Assembly: GCF_036014115.1 (NCBI RefSeq)
Contig: NZ_CP107913.1
Span: forward strand, 5,697,501-5,761,500
Direction of reading: 5' to 3'
Length of the DNA: 64,000 bases
Source of the DNA: Streptomyces sp. NBC_00448
GTDB taxonomy: Bacteria; Actinomycetota; Actinomycetes; Streptomycetales; Streptomycetaceae
Shown piece after piece: positions 52,267-60,758 of this stretch; within the stretch, counting starts at the first letter, position 1, and each line of letters opens with the position of its first letter. Position numbers and translations under genes: made by a program. A model generated the notes under the pieces. The model made no database searches and was not told the DNA's origin. It was given only the letters and a program-made list of their open reading frames with translations.

Positions 52267-53184
52267 GTGAGTGCCACGACGCCGGATCTGTTCGAGTCGG
52301 AGCCGCGGCCCGACAGCAGGGTGCGGGCCTTTCTGCGGCTGGTGATGATCGAGCACTCGGTCTTCGCGCTGCCGTTCGCGTACATCGCCGCGCTGACCGC
52401 GATGTTCCGCGAGAGCCACAGCGTGCACTGGCGCCAACTGCTGCTGGTGACGGTGGCGATGGTGGGCCTGCGGACCTTCGCGATGGCCTGCAACCGGATC
52501 ATCGACCGGGAGATCGACGCCCGCAACCCGCGCACCGCCAAGCGCGAACTGGTCACCGGCGCGCTGTCGGTGCGCTCGGCGTGGACCGGGGCGCTGGCGG
52601 CCGTGGTGGTCTTCCTCGGCGCCGCCACGCTGCTCAACCCGCTGTGTCTGGCGCTGGCGCCGGTCGCGGTGGTGCCGATGGTGGTCTACCCGTACGGCAA
52701 GCGGTTCACCAACTTCCCGCACGCGATCCTGGGTGTCGCGCAGGCGATGGGGCCGATCGGCGCGTGGCTCGCGGTGACCGGCTCCTGGGACTGGCACGCG
52801 GTCGTGCTGGGGCTGGCGGTCGGGGTGTGGATCGGCGGGTTCGACCTGATCTTCGGCAGCCAGGACGTGGCCGCGGACCGGGCGCACGGCGTGAAGTCGG
52901 TGCCGGCCCGGTTCGGCATCCCGGCGGCGCTGTACGGGGCGCGGGTCTGCCATGTGATCACCACCGCGCTGCTGGTCTGGTACGGCGCCACGACCGGCGC
53001 GGGCGGCTTCTGGTGGGTGGGCATGGCGATCGTGGCCGGCGCGTTCGTCTACGAGCACTCGATCGTCAAGCCGCACGACCTGAGCCGGCTGAACCGGGCG
53101 TTCTTCACGGTGAACGGCGTCATCGGCATCACACTCTTCGTCTTCGCGCTGTTCGACCTGATCGCGCGCGGCCTGGGCTGGTAG
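52267..53184 (+). CDS. mqnP: UbiA-family prenyltransferase of the futalosine pathway (MqnP)
   Basis: A 305-residue integral membrane prenyltransferase. The two Asp-rich motifs are present: NRIIDREIDARNPRTAKR and DLIFGSQDVAADRAHG, needed for Mg-diphosphate binding. In Streptomyces this gene pair with mqnL prenylates the naphthoate and so makes demethylmenaquinone. GTG 52267 with GGAGGGAAGG upstream. Convergent with the lipoprotein gene at 53327, with a 13-bp perfect hairpin (53204-53240) between. Confidence 0.92.
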   Translation: MSATTPDLFESEPRPDSRVRAFLRLVMIEHSVFALPFAYIAALTAMFRESHSVHWRQLLLVTVAMVGLRTFAMACNRIIDREIDARNPRTAKRELVTGALSVRSAWTGALAAVVVFLGAATLLNPLCLALAPVAVVPMVVYPYGKRFTNFPHAILGVAQAMGPIGAWLAVTGSWDWHAVVLGLAVGVWIGGFDLIFGSQDVAADRAHGVKSVPARFGIPAALYGARVCHVITTALLVWYGATTGAGGFWWVGMAIVAGAFVYEHSIVKPHDLSRLNRAFFTVNGVIGITLFVFALFDLIARGLGW

Positions 53185-53203
53185 CGGGCAAACGGACATG
53201 CGA

Positions 53204-53240
53204 ACGGCCCCGGCGGGAGGGTGTGATCCGCCGGGGCCGT
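53204..53240. terminator. Bidirectional terminator between mqnP and the lipoprotein gene
   Basis: A perfect 13-bp stem (53204-53216 with 53228-53240) with an 11-nt loop, 20 nt after the mqnP stop and 87 nt from the convergent stop. Confidence 0.88.
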
Positions 53241-53326
53241 CGCCGTCCTACGTCACGCGTCTCGCGGCCCGCGCCACACGGCACGCCTCACCGGGCGGGC
53301 GTCGTGCGGCGCGGGTGGGGCCGCTC

Positions 53327-54436
53327 TCAGAACATCGAGTTGTCCGAGTCGTCGCCGCCGAACTGCTTCATGATCGCGCTCACCACGTCCTGCGGGTTGA
53401 GCGCGACCGCGCCGCTCGGCGCGGAGATCGGCGCCGCGCTGCCCTTGAACCCGATGGTCAGCGGCAGCGGACCGGTGGACTGGCTGTCCAACTGGTGGAT
53501 GTCGAAGGTGATCGACTCGATCTTGCCGTCCTTGATGGCGACGTCGGCCGCGACCTTCTTGTTCGGCACGCCCTCGGCCTTCTGCATGCTGTCCAGGTCG
53601 GACTGCTTCATGCCGGGGATCTGCTTGAGCGCGGGGGTGACGCCCGTGGCCACGTCCTTCGCGAACTGCTGCGCGGGCACGGTGACCGTGATGTGGTCGG
53701 CGCCGCCCTTCTTGCCGGCGTCGGCGAAGGTGGCGTCCTTCGTCAGCGCGGCGCGCAGCGAGGCGAGGACCTGGTTCTGGGTCTTCGGGTCGAGCGTCGG
53801 GGTGGTCGAGCCGGAACCGCTGTCCGCGCCCTGGGCGGCGAGGGCGCTCTTGACGAACGCGCTCCACACCGTCGGGTCGATGCTGACCCACTTGCCCTTG
53901 AGCGCCGACGCCACCGAACCGGGCGTGCTGGTCAGGCCGTTGAGGTACTGCTCGTTGAACTGGTTGATGGAGTCGCCGTCGGACTTGCTGGTGTCGAGCT
54001 TCTCCAGGCCCTGGATGTCGGCCCGCAGGTAGACCTTCTGGTCGACCATGCGCACCTCGATCAGCTTCTTGCCGCTCGGGCCGTCGGTGGAGAGCAGGAA
54101 GCCCGCGGAGGAGCCCTTGGTGGCGTCCGCGCCCTTGCCGAAGCTCTTGCCGAGCAGGTTGAGCGACTGCTGCGAGCTGCCGCCGATCGTGACGTGCAGC
54201 GAGGCGAGCAGGTCGGCGTCGGCCTGCGTGAAGCCGTCCTCGTTCTTCATGGCCGAGTAGATCTGGGCGGAGGTGCCGCTGAAGCCCAGGTCGACGGAGA
54301 CAGTGTTCTGCTTGCCGAGCTTCTGGAAGGCGTCGCTCACCTTTCCCTGCGGCGAGGCGGGGCTGTCCGCACCGCACGCTGCGGACCCGGCGGATATGAG
54401 GGCCACCACTCCGGCGGCGGCGAGGCCCTTGCGCAT
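53327..54436 (-). CDS. Lipoprotein of unknown function
   Basis: A 369-residue exported lipoprotein (signal MRKGLAAAGVVALISAGSAAC, lipobox Cys21). The body alternates short beta strands with polar stretches, for example VSVDLGFSGTSAQIYSAM, VYLRADIQGLEKL, DHITVTVPAQQFAKDV and LPLTIGFKGSAA, resembling LolA/LppX-like lipid-handling folds, but I cannot assign it. It is inserted between mqnP and the rhomboid gene. AGGAG lies 15 nt before the ATG. Confidence 0.7.
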   Translation of the reverse strand: MRKGLAAAGVVALISAGSAACGADSPASPQGKVSDAFQKLGKQNTVSVDLGFSGTSAQIYSAMKNEDGFTQADADLLASLHVTIGGSSQQSLNLLGKSFGKGADATKGSSAGFLLSTDGPSGKKLIEVRMVDQKVYLRADIQGLEKLDTSKSDGDSINQFNEQYLNGLTSTPGSVASALKGKWVSIDPTVWSAFVKSALAAQGADSGSGSTTPTLDPKTQNQVLASLRAALTKDATFADAGKKGGADHITVTVPAQQFAKDVATGVTPALKQIPGMKQSDLDSMQKAEGVPNKKVAADVAIKDGKIESITFDIHQLDSQSTGPLPLTIGFKGSAAPISAPSGAVALNPQDVVSAIMKQFGGDDSDNSMF

Positions 54437-54577
54437 GCTGATGATGACGAACTCCTAGGAAAGGGGTGGGTAAGTGGACGAGCTGGAGCAGAAGCGTAAC
54501 TGTGCGGGCGCTGTGGAATCACCCGGGTTGTTCAGGGCGAGTTGCCGGCCGGTTGGTTGCCGGAATCCGGCAACCGC

Positions 54578-55258
54578 TCAGCCGCCGTACGGTGGTTCGC
54601 CGGCCCGCACCTCGGCCGGCCGTTCACGGAACAGGTAGGCCGCGGCCACCCCGCCGACGAGGCCGAAGAGATGGCCCTGCCAGGAGACGCCGGTGTGCAC
54701 CGGCAGCACGCCCCACAGGATGGAGGTGCCGTAGTACGCCCCGACGAGCAGGCCCACCACCAACTCCAGCGCGCGGCGGTCGACGAAGCCGCGCACCAGC
54801 AGATAGCTGAACAGGCCGAAGATCAGGCCGGAGGCGCCCGCGGTGTTGGTGTGCGCGGGGGAGAACGCCCAGACGCCGAGCCCGTCGATGACGATGACGG
54901 CGAAGGCCACGCCCAGGAAGCGGCCGATGCCCCGCAGCGCGGCGATGAAGCCGAGCACCAGTAGCGGCAGGGTGTTGGACGCCACGTGCCCGTAGCCGAA
55001 GTGGATGAACGCCGAGGGGACGATGTCCACCAACTCGCCGGCCTTGCGCGGCTGGACGCCGAGGCTGTCCAGCCGGTGACCGGTCGTCATGTCGACGACC
55101 TCCAGGGCCCACAGCAGCGACACCCAGGCCACCATCAGCACCGCGGCGGAGGCGAGCCGGTTGCCGGCCGTGGCGGACGCGGTCCGGTCACGGGCGCGCA
55201 GCGGTGCGAGCAGCGCCCCCCTGCGGCCGGTGTACGCCGCGATGCGTCCGTACGCCAC
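54578..55258 (-). CDS. Rhomboid family intramembrane serine protease
   Basis: A 226-residue, six- or seven-helix membrane protease. The catalytic dyad is Ser143 in GASGLIFG and His196 in WQGHLFGLVGG, with the conserved His91/Asn95 in GHVASNTLP. It should cleave single-pass membrane proteins within the bilayer. The GTG at 55258 is chosen for GGGGGG 6 nt upstream; a GTG at 55288 is an alternative. Divergent from ubiX. Confidence 0.9.
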   Translation of the reverse strand: MAYGRIAAYTGRRGALLAPLRARDRTASATAGNRLASAAVLMVAWVSLLWALEVVDMTTGHRLDSLGVQPRKAGELVDIVPSAFIHFGYGHVASNTLPLLVLGFIAALRGIGRFLGVAFAVIVIDGLGVWAFSPAHTNTAGASGLIFGLFSYLLVRGFVDRRALELVVGLLVGAYYGTSILWGVLPVHTGVSWQGHLFGLVGGVAAAYLFRERPAEVRAGEPPYGG

Positions 55259-55444
55259 CGAATCCCCCCAATCCCGCCACGTCCCCACGTGGTTCAGTGC
55301 TCTCCAGTGTGCACGACGCCGCCGACACCGTCTGCGGTTCCCGTCCCGCTCGGGCCGATCGGCCGGAACCGTCCGTACCGGTGGAGACCCGGGCGAACCT
55401 GCCCGGGTCGGCGCCTTCCGCAGGTCGCGGCTACGCTCGACCGC

Positions 55445-56302
55445 GTGGAGGACGCGGACCGGGACGACATGGACAACGTGGACAACGTGGGCGGCAGGGA
55501 CGGCGTGACGGACGCGGACGCCGGCCGGGGTGCGGGCGTGGGCGGCGGGGCGCCGGGGCGCGGTGGGCGCACCCCGTGGATCGTCGGCGTCTCCGGCGCC
55601 TCGGGCACGCCGTACGCGGCGGCGGTGCTGCGCGCGCTGCTGGCCGCCGGCGAGAGCGTGGACCTGGTGGTCAGCCGGGCCGCCCGGCTGACCCTGCTCG
55701 ACGAGACCGGGGCGGCGGTGCGGGACGCGCACTGGCGGGAGGACCTGGCGCGGTGGCTGGCCCGCGGCGCCGACGGCCGCCCGGACGCCTTCGCCCCGGG
55801 CCCCGACCTGGCGGCCGTACGGTACTGGCCCGCGGGCGACCTCGCGGCCGGGCCGTCCTCGGGTTCGTATCCGGCCAAGGGCATGCTGATCGTGCCGGCC
55901 AGCACCGCGTGCGTGGCCGGGGTCGCGCTGGGCCTGTCCAAGGACCTGTTGCAGCGCGCGGCGAGCGTCACGCTCAAGGAGCGCAGGCCGCTGGTGGTCG
56001 CGGTGCGCGAGACCCCGTTGAGCGGTCAGACGCTGCGCCAGCTCACCGCGTTGGCCGACGCGGGCGCGGTGGTGCTGCCCGCCTCACCGGCGTTCTACGC
56101 CGGCGGCACCACGGCGCAGGAACTGGTGGACTTCGTGGCCGGGCGGGTGCTGGACGCGGCAGGCGTGCCGCACCGGTTGTACCGGCGGTGGACGGGCGAG
56201 CTCGGCGGGGCGTCGGGTGAGCGGGACGCGGCGTCGGGCGGGACACCGCACGGATCTTCCGACGGGCCTTCCGACGGGTCGTTCGGCGGCATCGAAGTGT
56301 AG
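55445..56302 (+). CDS. ubiX: UbiX-family flavin prenyltransferase
   Basis: A flavodoxin-like enzyme that adds a dimethylallyl group to FMN to make prenylated FMN, the cofactor of UbiD-type decarboxylases such as MqnL. It has VGVSGASGTPYAAAVL (FMN binding), VPASTACVAGVALGLSKDLLQRAA and KERRPLVVAVRETPLSGQTL (the dimethylallyl-phosphate site). The start is uncertain: GTG 55445 has TACGCT ending 7 nt upstream (leaderless pattern), while GTG 55505 has AGGGA upstream; the first 40 or so residues are low complexity either way, as is the Ser/Gly C-terminal tail. Confidence 0.88.
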   Translation: MEDADRDDMDNVDNVGGRDGVTDADAGRGAGVGGGAPGRGGRTPWIVGVSGASGTPYAAAVLRALLAAGESVDLVVSRAARLTLLDETGAAVRDAHWREDLARWLARGADGRPDAFAPGPDLAAVRYWPAGDLAAGPSSGSYPAKGMLIVPASTACVAGVALGLSKDLLQRAASVTLKERRPLVVAVRETPLSGQTLRQLTALADAGAVVLPASPAFYAGGTTAQELVDFVAGRVLDAAGVPHRLYRRWTGELGGASGERDAASGGTPHGSSDGPSDGSFGGIEV

Positions 56303-56384
56303 ATGCGCAGGGCAAGAACCGTTTCATGCCTTAGATTCGTGTCCTGACAGCGCAGTCACCAGGCGAACGGGAGGGTCCAATCCG

Positions 56385-56840
56385 ATGGACGCGGTGGACA
56401 GGCAGCTCATTCAGGCGTTGCGCGAGAACGGCCGGGCGTCCTACGCCGAGCTGGGCCGGCTCGTCGGTCTGTCCGGGCCGAGCGTCACCGATCGGATCAA
56501 CCGCCTGGAGCAGGCGGGCGTGATCACCGGTTACCGCGCGACCGTCGCCCCCGCCGCGATGGGCCTGGGGGTGACCGCGCTGGTCGGGCTCCAGCTGTCG
56601 GACGCCGCCGACCACGAGGAGGTGGCCCGGCGGCTGTCGGACCTGGACGAGATCGAGGACTGCTGGTTCATCGCGGGCGACGACTCGTACATGCTCAAGG
56701 TCCGGGTCGGCGACGTGGACGGGCTCGAACACACCATCCGCAGGCTGTCCGGCACCAAGGGCGTGGCGAGGACCCGTACCACCATCGTGCTCTCCACCAA
56801 GTGGGAGAACCGGGTCGGGCACCTTCCCGAAGAGGTGTGA
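56385..56840 (+). CDS. Lrp/AsnC family transcriptional regulator
   Basis: A 151-residue regulator: an N-terminal HTH (DRQLIQALRENGRASYAELGRLVGLSGPSVTDRINRLEQAGVITGY) and a RAM-type ligand/dimer domain (VARRLSDLDEIEDCWFIAGDDSYMLKVRV). ATG 56385 with GGGAGGG about 9 nt upstream. It is placed between ubiX and mqnE as in S. coelicolor, and may tune menaquinone synthesis to an amino-acid signal; that is inference. Confidence 0.9.
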   Translation: MDAVDRQLIQALRENGRASYAELGRLVGLSGPSVTDRINRLEQAGVITGYRATVAPAAMGLGVTALVGLQLSDAADHEEVARRLSDLDEIEDCWFIAGDDSYMLKVRVGDVDGLEHTIRRLSGTKGVARTRTTIVLSTKWENRVGHLPEEV

Positions 56841-56863
56841 CCGGGCCACTTCCGCCGGCTGCG

Positions 56864-56905
56864 CCGGGAGGTGCCCCCACCGCCGGCCGGAGGCCGGGGG
56901 AGTAC
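56864..56905. repeat. Short palindromic repeat before mqnE
   Basis: GGGAGGTGCCCCCACCGCCGGCCGGAGGCCGGGGGAGTACC is a variant of the small GGGGGTACCTCCC-type palindrome also seen at 52190 and 19944. It separates the AsnC gene from mqnE. Confidence 0.7.
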
Positions 56906-56945
56906 CGTCGGGTGGGCCGAACCGCGTAGGAGGAGAGACACAGAC

Positions 56946-58109
56946 ATGGACGCTGGGCTCAAGCGCGAGCTGGAGGAGAAGGTCCACGCCGGCGAGCGGC
57001 TGACCCGTGAGGACGGGGTCGCGCTCTACGAGTCCGACGACCTGGCGTGGCTGGGCGGCCTCGCGCACGAGGTGCGCACCCGCAAGAACGGCGACGTGGT
57101 CCACTTCAACGTCAACCGCCACCTGAACATGACGAACGTGTGCACCGCGTCCTGCGCGTACTGCTCGTTCCAGCGCAAGCCGGGCGAGAAGGACGCGTAC
57201 ACGATGCGGATCGAGGAGGCCGTCCGGCTGGCCAAGGCCATGGAGGGCGACAACCTCACCGAGCTGCACATCGTCAACGGCCTGCACCCGACGCTGCCGT
57301 GGCGGTACTACCCGCGGTCGCTGAAGGCGCTCAAGGAGGCGCTGCCGCAGGTCTCGCTGAAGGCGTTCACCGCCACCGAGATCCACCACTTCGAGACGAT
57401 CTCGGGCCTGTCCGCCTCCGACATCCTGGACGAACTGATCGACGCCGGCCTGGAGTCGCTGACCGGCGGCGGCGCCGAGATCTTCGACTGGGAGGTGCGG
57501 CAGCACATCGTGGACCACCGCACCCACTGGGAGGACTGGTCCCGCATCCACCGGCTGGCGCACTCCAAGGGCCTCAAGACCCCGGCGACGATGCTCTACG
57601 GCCACATCGAGGAGCCCCGGCACCGCGTCGACCACGTGCTGCGGCTGCGCGAACTCCAGGACGAGACCGGCGGGTTCCAGGTCTTCATCCCGCTGCGCTA
57701 CCAGCACGACTTCGTGGACATGAAGGACGGCAAGGTCCGCAACACCCTCCAGGCCCGCACCACCATGGCCACCGGCGCGGAGGCGCTGAAGACCTTCGCG
57801 GTGTCCCGGCTGCTGTTCGACAACGTGCCGCACGTGAAGGTGTTCTGGGTGATGCACGGCCTGTCCACGGCCCAACTCGCCCTCAACCACGGCGCCGACG
57901 ACATGGACGGCTCGGTCGTCGAGTACAAGATCACCCATGACGCGGACGACTACGGCACGCCCAACAAGCTGACCCGCGACGACATCCTCGACCTGATCAG
58001 GGACGCGGGCTTCCGTCCGGTCGAGCGCAACACCCGCTACGAGATCCTCCGCGAGTACCCGGGCCCCGACGGCTCCCGCCGGGAGTCGCCGCAGCCCATG
58101 CGGGTGTGA
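56946..58109 (+). CDS. mqnE: Aminofutalosine synthase MqnE (radical SAM)
   Basis: A 387-residue radical SAM enzyme that makes aminofutalosine from S-adenosylmethionine and 3-(1-carboxyvinyloxy)benzoate, an early step of the futalosine menaquinone route. The 4Fe-4S cysteines are Cys66, Cys70, Cys73 in NVCTASCAYCSF, with HIVNGLHPTLPW and the LKAFTATEIHHFE and GLESLTGGGAEIFD segments. ATG 56946 with AGGAGGAG upstream. The genes mqnA, mqnB, mqnC and mqnD are not in the window. Confidence 0.95.
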   Translation: MDAGLKRELEEKVHAGERLTREDGVALYESDDLAWLGGLAHEVRTRKNGDVVHFNVNRHLNMTNVCTASCAYCSFQRKPGEKDAYTMRIEEAVRLAKAMEGDNLTELHIVNGLHPTLPWRYYPRSLKALKEALPQVSLKAFTATEIHHFETISGLSASDILDELIDAGLESLTGGGAEIFDWEVRQHIVDHRTHWEDWSRIHRLAHSKGLKTPATMLYGHIEEPRHRVDHVLRLRELQDETGGFQVFIPLRYQHDFVDMKDGKVRNTLQARTTMATGAEALKTFAVSRLLFDNVPHVKVFWVMHGLSTAQLALNHGADDMDGSVVEYKITHDADDYGTPNKLTRDDILDLIRDAGFRPVERNTRYEILREYPGPDGSRRESPQPMRV

Positions 58110-58166
58110 CGCGGGTGACAGGTAAACGGCGGGCGGCCCCGCGCGGGTAATAGGTACTCTGCTGTT

Positions 58167-58691
58167 ATGGCACTTACCTTCGTACTCGATCCGGTGATCG
58201 ACGACGACCTGCGCGAGGGCGTACTCGCGCTGTGGGCGGACGTGAGCAACGCGGGCGGCGCGGTCGGCTTCGTGCCGCCGGTCACCCCCGGGGAGATCGC
58301 GCCGTCCCTGGCGGAGTCGCTCGCCGAGGTCGAGGCGGGGCGGCGCCGGCTGCTCGTCGGCCGCGACGAGGACGGCCGGGTCGCCGCGACCGCGTTCCTC
58401 ACGTACAACTCCCACCGGCTGATGACCCACTGGATCTGGCTCTACACGGTGATGGTCCACCCGCGCCATCAGGGTGCGGGGTACGGTCGGGCGCTGCTGG
58501 CCGAGGCCGAGCGGGCCGCGCGCGGGCTCGGCGGGGTCGAGGCGATCCGGCTGACCTGCCGCGGCGGCCTCGGCCTCGAACGCTTCTACGCCTCCTGCGG
58601 TTACAAGGAGGTGGGCCGGGTGCCCAACGCGATCCGGGTCGCCCCGGACGACGACCGCGACGACGTCTTCATGCTCCTGCCGCTGTCTTAG
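58167..58691 (+). CDS. GNAT family N-acetyltransferase
   Basis: A 174-residue acetyltransferase with the acetyl-CoA motif VMVHPRHQGAGYGRALLAEAERAARG and a second half RGGLGLERFYASCGYKEVGRVPNAIRVAPD. The substrate is unknown. The ATG has no Shine-Dalgarno; TACTCT (58155-58160) ends 6 nt before it, so the mRNA is probably leaderless. Confidence 0.9.
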   Translation: MALTFVLDPVIDDDLREGVLALWADVSNAGGAVGFVPPVTPGEIAPSLAESLAEVEAGRRRLLVGRDEDGRVAATAFLTYNSHRLMTHWIWLYTVMVHPRHQGAGYGRALLAEAERAARGLGGVEAIRLTCRGGLGLERFYASCGYKEVGRVPNAIRVAPDDDRDDVFMLLPLS

Positions 58692-58755
58692 GAGCGCGGA
58701 GCGGGGAGGCGGGGGTGGGCCGAGGGCCGGGATCGGGGCGTGCTTCACTGGATGC

Positions 58756-59070
58756 ATGCTCCGATACACCGCAATGCGCTTCGGCCTCATCGTCGGCAGC
58801 TTCGTGGTCATCTGGGGCCTGGTCCGGCTGCACATCCTGCCGGCCGGGCTCGGGAACTCGAACTACCTGTGGGTCGCCCTGCTCGCGCTGATCGTCTCCG
58901 CGCCGCTGAGCTTCGTGCTGCTGCGCGGTGCCCGTGAGCAGGCCGCCGCCCAGGTCTCCAGCCGGGTCGAGCGCACCCGGCTCAACCTGGCCGCCGCCGC
59001 GGGCCAGGAGGACGACGCCGACGACGAGGCCCGCGAGGTCGCGCACGGCGGGAAGCCGCACGCCGCCTGA
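58756..59070 (+). CDS. DUF4229 small membrane protein
   Basis: A 104-residue protein with two helices (LIVGSFVVIWGLVRL, YLWVALLALIVSAPLSFVLL) and a C-terminal acidic tail (EDDADDEAREVA), the DUF4229 pattern. Function unknown. ATG 58756. Confidence 0.85.
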   Translation: MLRYTAMRFGLIVGSFVVIWGLVRLHILPAGLGNSNYLWVALLALIVSAPLSFVLLRGAREQAAAQVSSRVERTRLNLAAAAGQEDDADDEAREVAHGGKPHAA

Positions 59071-59121
59071 CCGGCCGGTCCCCGCGACCGACCACGCTGA
59101 GCACGGGGGAGGGTGGCGCCG

Positions 59122-59748
59122 GTGGGGACCCAGGGCAAGCGCGCGCAGCGCGTGCCGAGGGCGGTCCGCGAGCGGCAGATGCTGGACGCGGCCGTGGCCG
59201 TCTTCGCCCGCCGCGGCTACCGCGCCACCTCCATGGACGAGATCGCCGTCGCGGCGGGCGTCAGCAAGCCGCTGGTCTACCTCTACCTCAACTCCAAGGA
59301 CGAGCTGTTCACCGCGTGCGTACGGCGCGAGGCCCAGGCGCTCAGCGCGGCGGTGCGCGCGTCCGTCGAGACCGGTGCCGCGCCCGACCGCCAACTGTGG
59401 TCCGGGCTGCTCGGGTTCTTCCGGTACACCGCCGAACATCCCGACGGCTGGAACCTCCTCTACGGCCAGGCCCGCAGCGGGGGCGCTCCCTCCGGCGACG
59501 AGGTCGCCGCGATGCGGGCGGAGCTCGTCGACTTCGTCACCGCGTTGATCGGTTCCGCCGCCCGCGGGGCGCCCTGCGGGCCGGCGCTCCCCGAACGTGA
59601 GGTGCGTGCGTTGGCGCTCGCGCTTGTCGGTGCCGCGGAGTCCCTTGCGGGGTCCTCGCCGGACGGGCTTGAGACGGCCGCGACGTTGATGAACTTCGCG
59701 TGGGCCGGCCTCGGCAACCTTCTTGAAGGGCACCCCTGGGTGCCCTGA
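59122..59748 (+). CDS. TetR family transcriptional regulator (fatty-acid cluster)
   Basis: A 208-residue regulator: HTH QMLDAAVAVFARRGYRATSMDEIAVAAGVSKPLVYLYLNSKDELF at about residues 18-65, then a ligand domain. The GTG at 59122 has GGGGGAGGG 8 nt upstream, better placed than GTG 59113. Separated by palindromic element B from the MaoC-FabG-thiolase cluster, for which it is a candidate repressor. Confidence 0.88.
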   Translation: MGTQGKRAQRVPRAVRERQMLDAAVAVFARRGYRATSMDEIAVAAGVSKPLVYLYLNSKDELFTACVRREAQALSAAVRASVETGAAPDRQLWSGLLGFFRYTAEHPDGWNLLYGQARSGGAPSGDEVAAMRAELVDFVTALIGSAARGAPCGPALPEREVRALALALVGAAESLAGSSPDGLETAATLMNFAWAGLGNLLEGHPWVP

Positions 59749-59762
59749 CTCCCTGGGATGCC

Positions 59763-59962
59763 CTGCCCCTCCGGGGTGCCTCGTGCTGTCGGTTCAGGGA
59801 CCACCTGTGAGTTGTGGCTTGTCGCGCAGTTCCCCGCGCCCCTGTTGTGGCCGGCCGCCGCGGAAGAGGTGCACCATCCAGGGGCGCGGGGAACTGCGCG
59901 AGCAACCCCCCCCACCGGCAGGTGCTCCCTGAACCGGCAGACAGGGGCACCCCAGGGGGTCA
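59763..59962. repeat. Long palindromic intergenic element B
   Basis: Outer arms match element A: left CCCCTCCGGGGTGCC, GTCGGTTCAGGGACCACCTG; right CACCGGCAGGTGCTCCCTGAACC, CAGACAGGGGCACCCC. Inside is a perfect 22-bp inverted repeat (59823-59844 with 59879-59900, CGCGCAGTTCCCCGCGCCCCTG type) around a 34-nt spacer. It ends the TetR gene and precedes the convergent MaoC gene. No gene inside. Confidence 0.9.
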
Positions 59963-60757
59963 GCTTGCCCCGGAGACGTGGAGGCCTCGCCGTGAGCGCA
60001 CCTCGAACCGTGGTCCGGAAGCCGCGAAGGTGACCGTGGAGGGCAGCGGCACCGGTGCGCGGAATTCCGCGCGCACCGTTTCGCTCAAGCCGAGCGCAGC
60101 GACACTGCGGGCGACGGTCCACATCCCGTGGGCGATCGCGCGGGGGAAGCCGAGTGGCCGGGCCGTCCAGGCGTGCAGGTGGATCGGGTTGTAGTCGCCG
60201 GAGACACGGGCGTGGCGGCGCCCGAGGTCGGCCGGCAGGCGCCACTCCTCGACCGCGGGCAGCTCGGCTTCGGGGGCGCGGTCGGCCCGCGGTTCCTGCG
60301 GGCGGCCGGTGGCGTGCCGGGCCAGATACGTACTGCGGTCGGTCCACACCGGCTCCCCGCCGAGCAGGGCCTCCGTGACGAACACCACTTCCGTACCGCG
60401 CCGATGCGGCCGCAACTCCTCGGCGTGGACGGCGATCTCGGGCCGGTCCCGGCTGGTGAGGGGCCGCTGCGCGGCGATCTCGATCGAGGTGTGCACCAGG
60501 CCCATCAGCGGCAGCGGGAAGTCCCGCGCGGCCATGATGCGCGCGGCCAGCGGGAACCCGAGGATGTGCGGGTAGGTGAGCGGCACCCGGTCGGCCGCGG
60601 GGGAGTAGCCGCAGACCTCCGCGTACCGGGCCATCCGCGCCGGGTCGATCCGTACGTCCGGCTCGGTCAGCCGCCGGTGCGGCAGCGCGGCGCCGGCCGA
60701 GGGCTTCTTGCCGATGCCGGTCAGCGCGCCGCGCCCCAGGGTGAGCAGCAGCGCCAT
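59960..60757 (-). CDS. MaoC-like hydratase/dehydratase (HtdX-like)
   Basis: A 265-residue double hot-dog (R)-specific hydratase/dehydratase of the MaoC family. The active-site segment is SGDYNPIHLHAWTARPLGFPRAIAHGMW (Asp/His) in the C-terminal half. It should interconvert enoyl and 3-hydroxyacyl thioesters. The ATG lies 1 nt after the FabG stop; the same pair with the same order is M. tuberculosis htdX-fabG4. The plus-strand thiolase is divergent from the pair. Confidence 0.9.
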   Translation of the reverse strand: MALLLTLGRGALTGIGKKPSAGAALPHRRLTEPDVRIDPARMARYAEVCGYSPAADRVPLTYPHILGFPLAARIMAARDFPLPLMGLVHTSIEIAAQRPLTSRDRPEIAVHAEELRPHRRGTEVVFVTEALLGGEPVWTDRSTYLARHATGRPQEPRADRAPEAELPAVEEWRLPADLGRRHARVSGDYNPIHLHAWTARPLGFPRAIAHGMWTVARSVAALGLSETVRAEFRAPVPLPSTVTFAASGPRFEVRSRRGLHVSGAS

Positions 60758-60758
60758 C

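Noticed and set aside
56331-58835. An 834-residue minus-strand frame opposite the AsnC and mqnE genes
   Set aside because: Antisense to genes with clear radical SAM and HTH motifs; no independent features.
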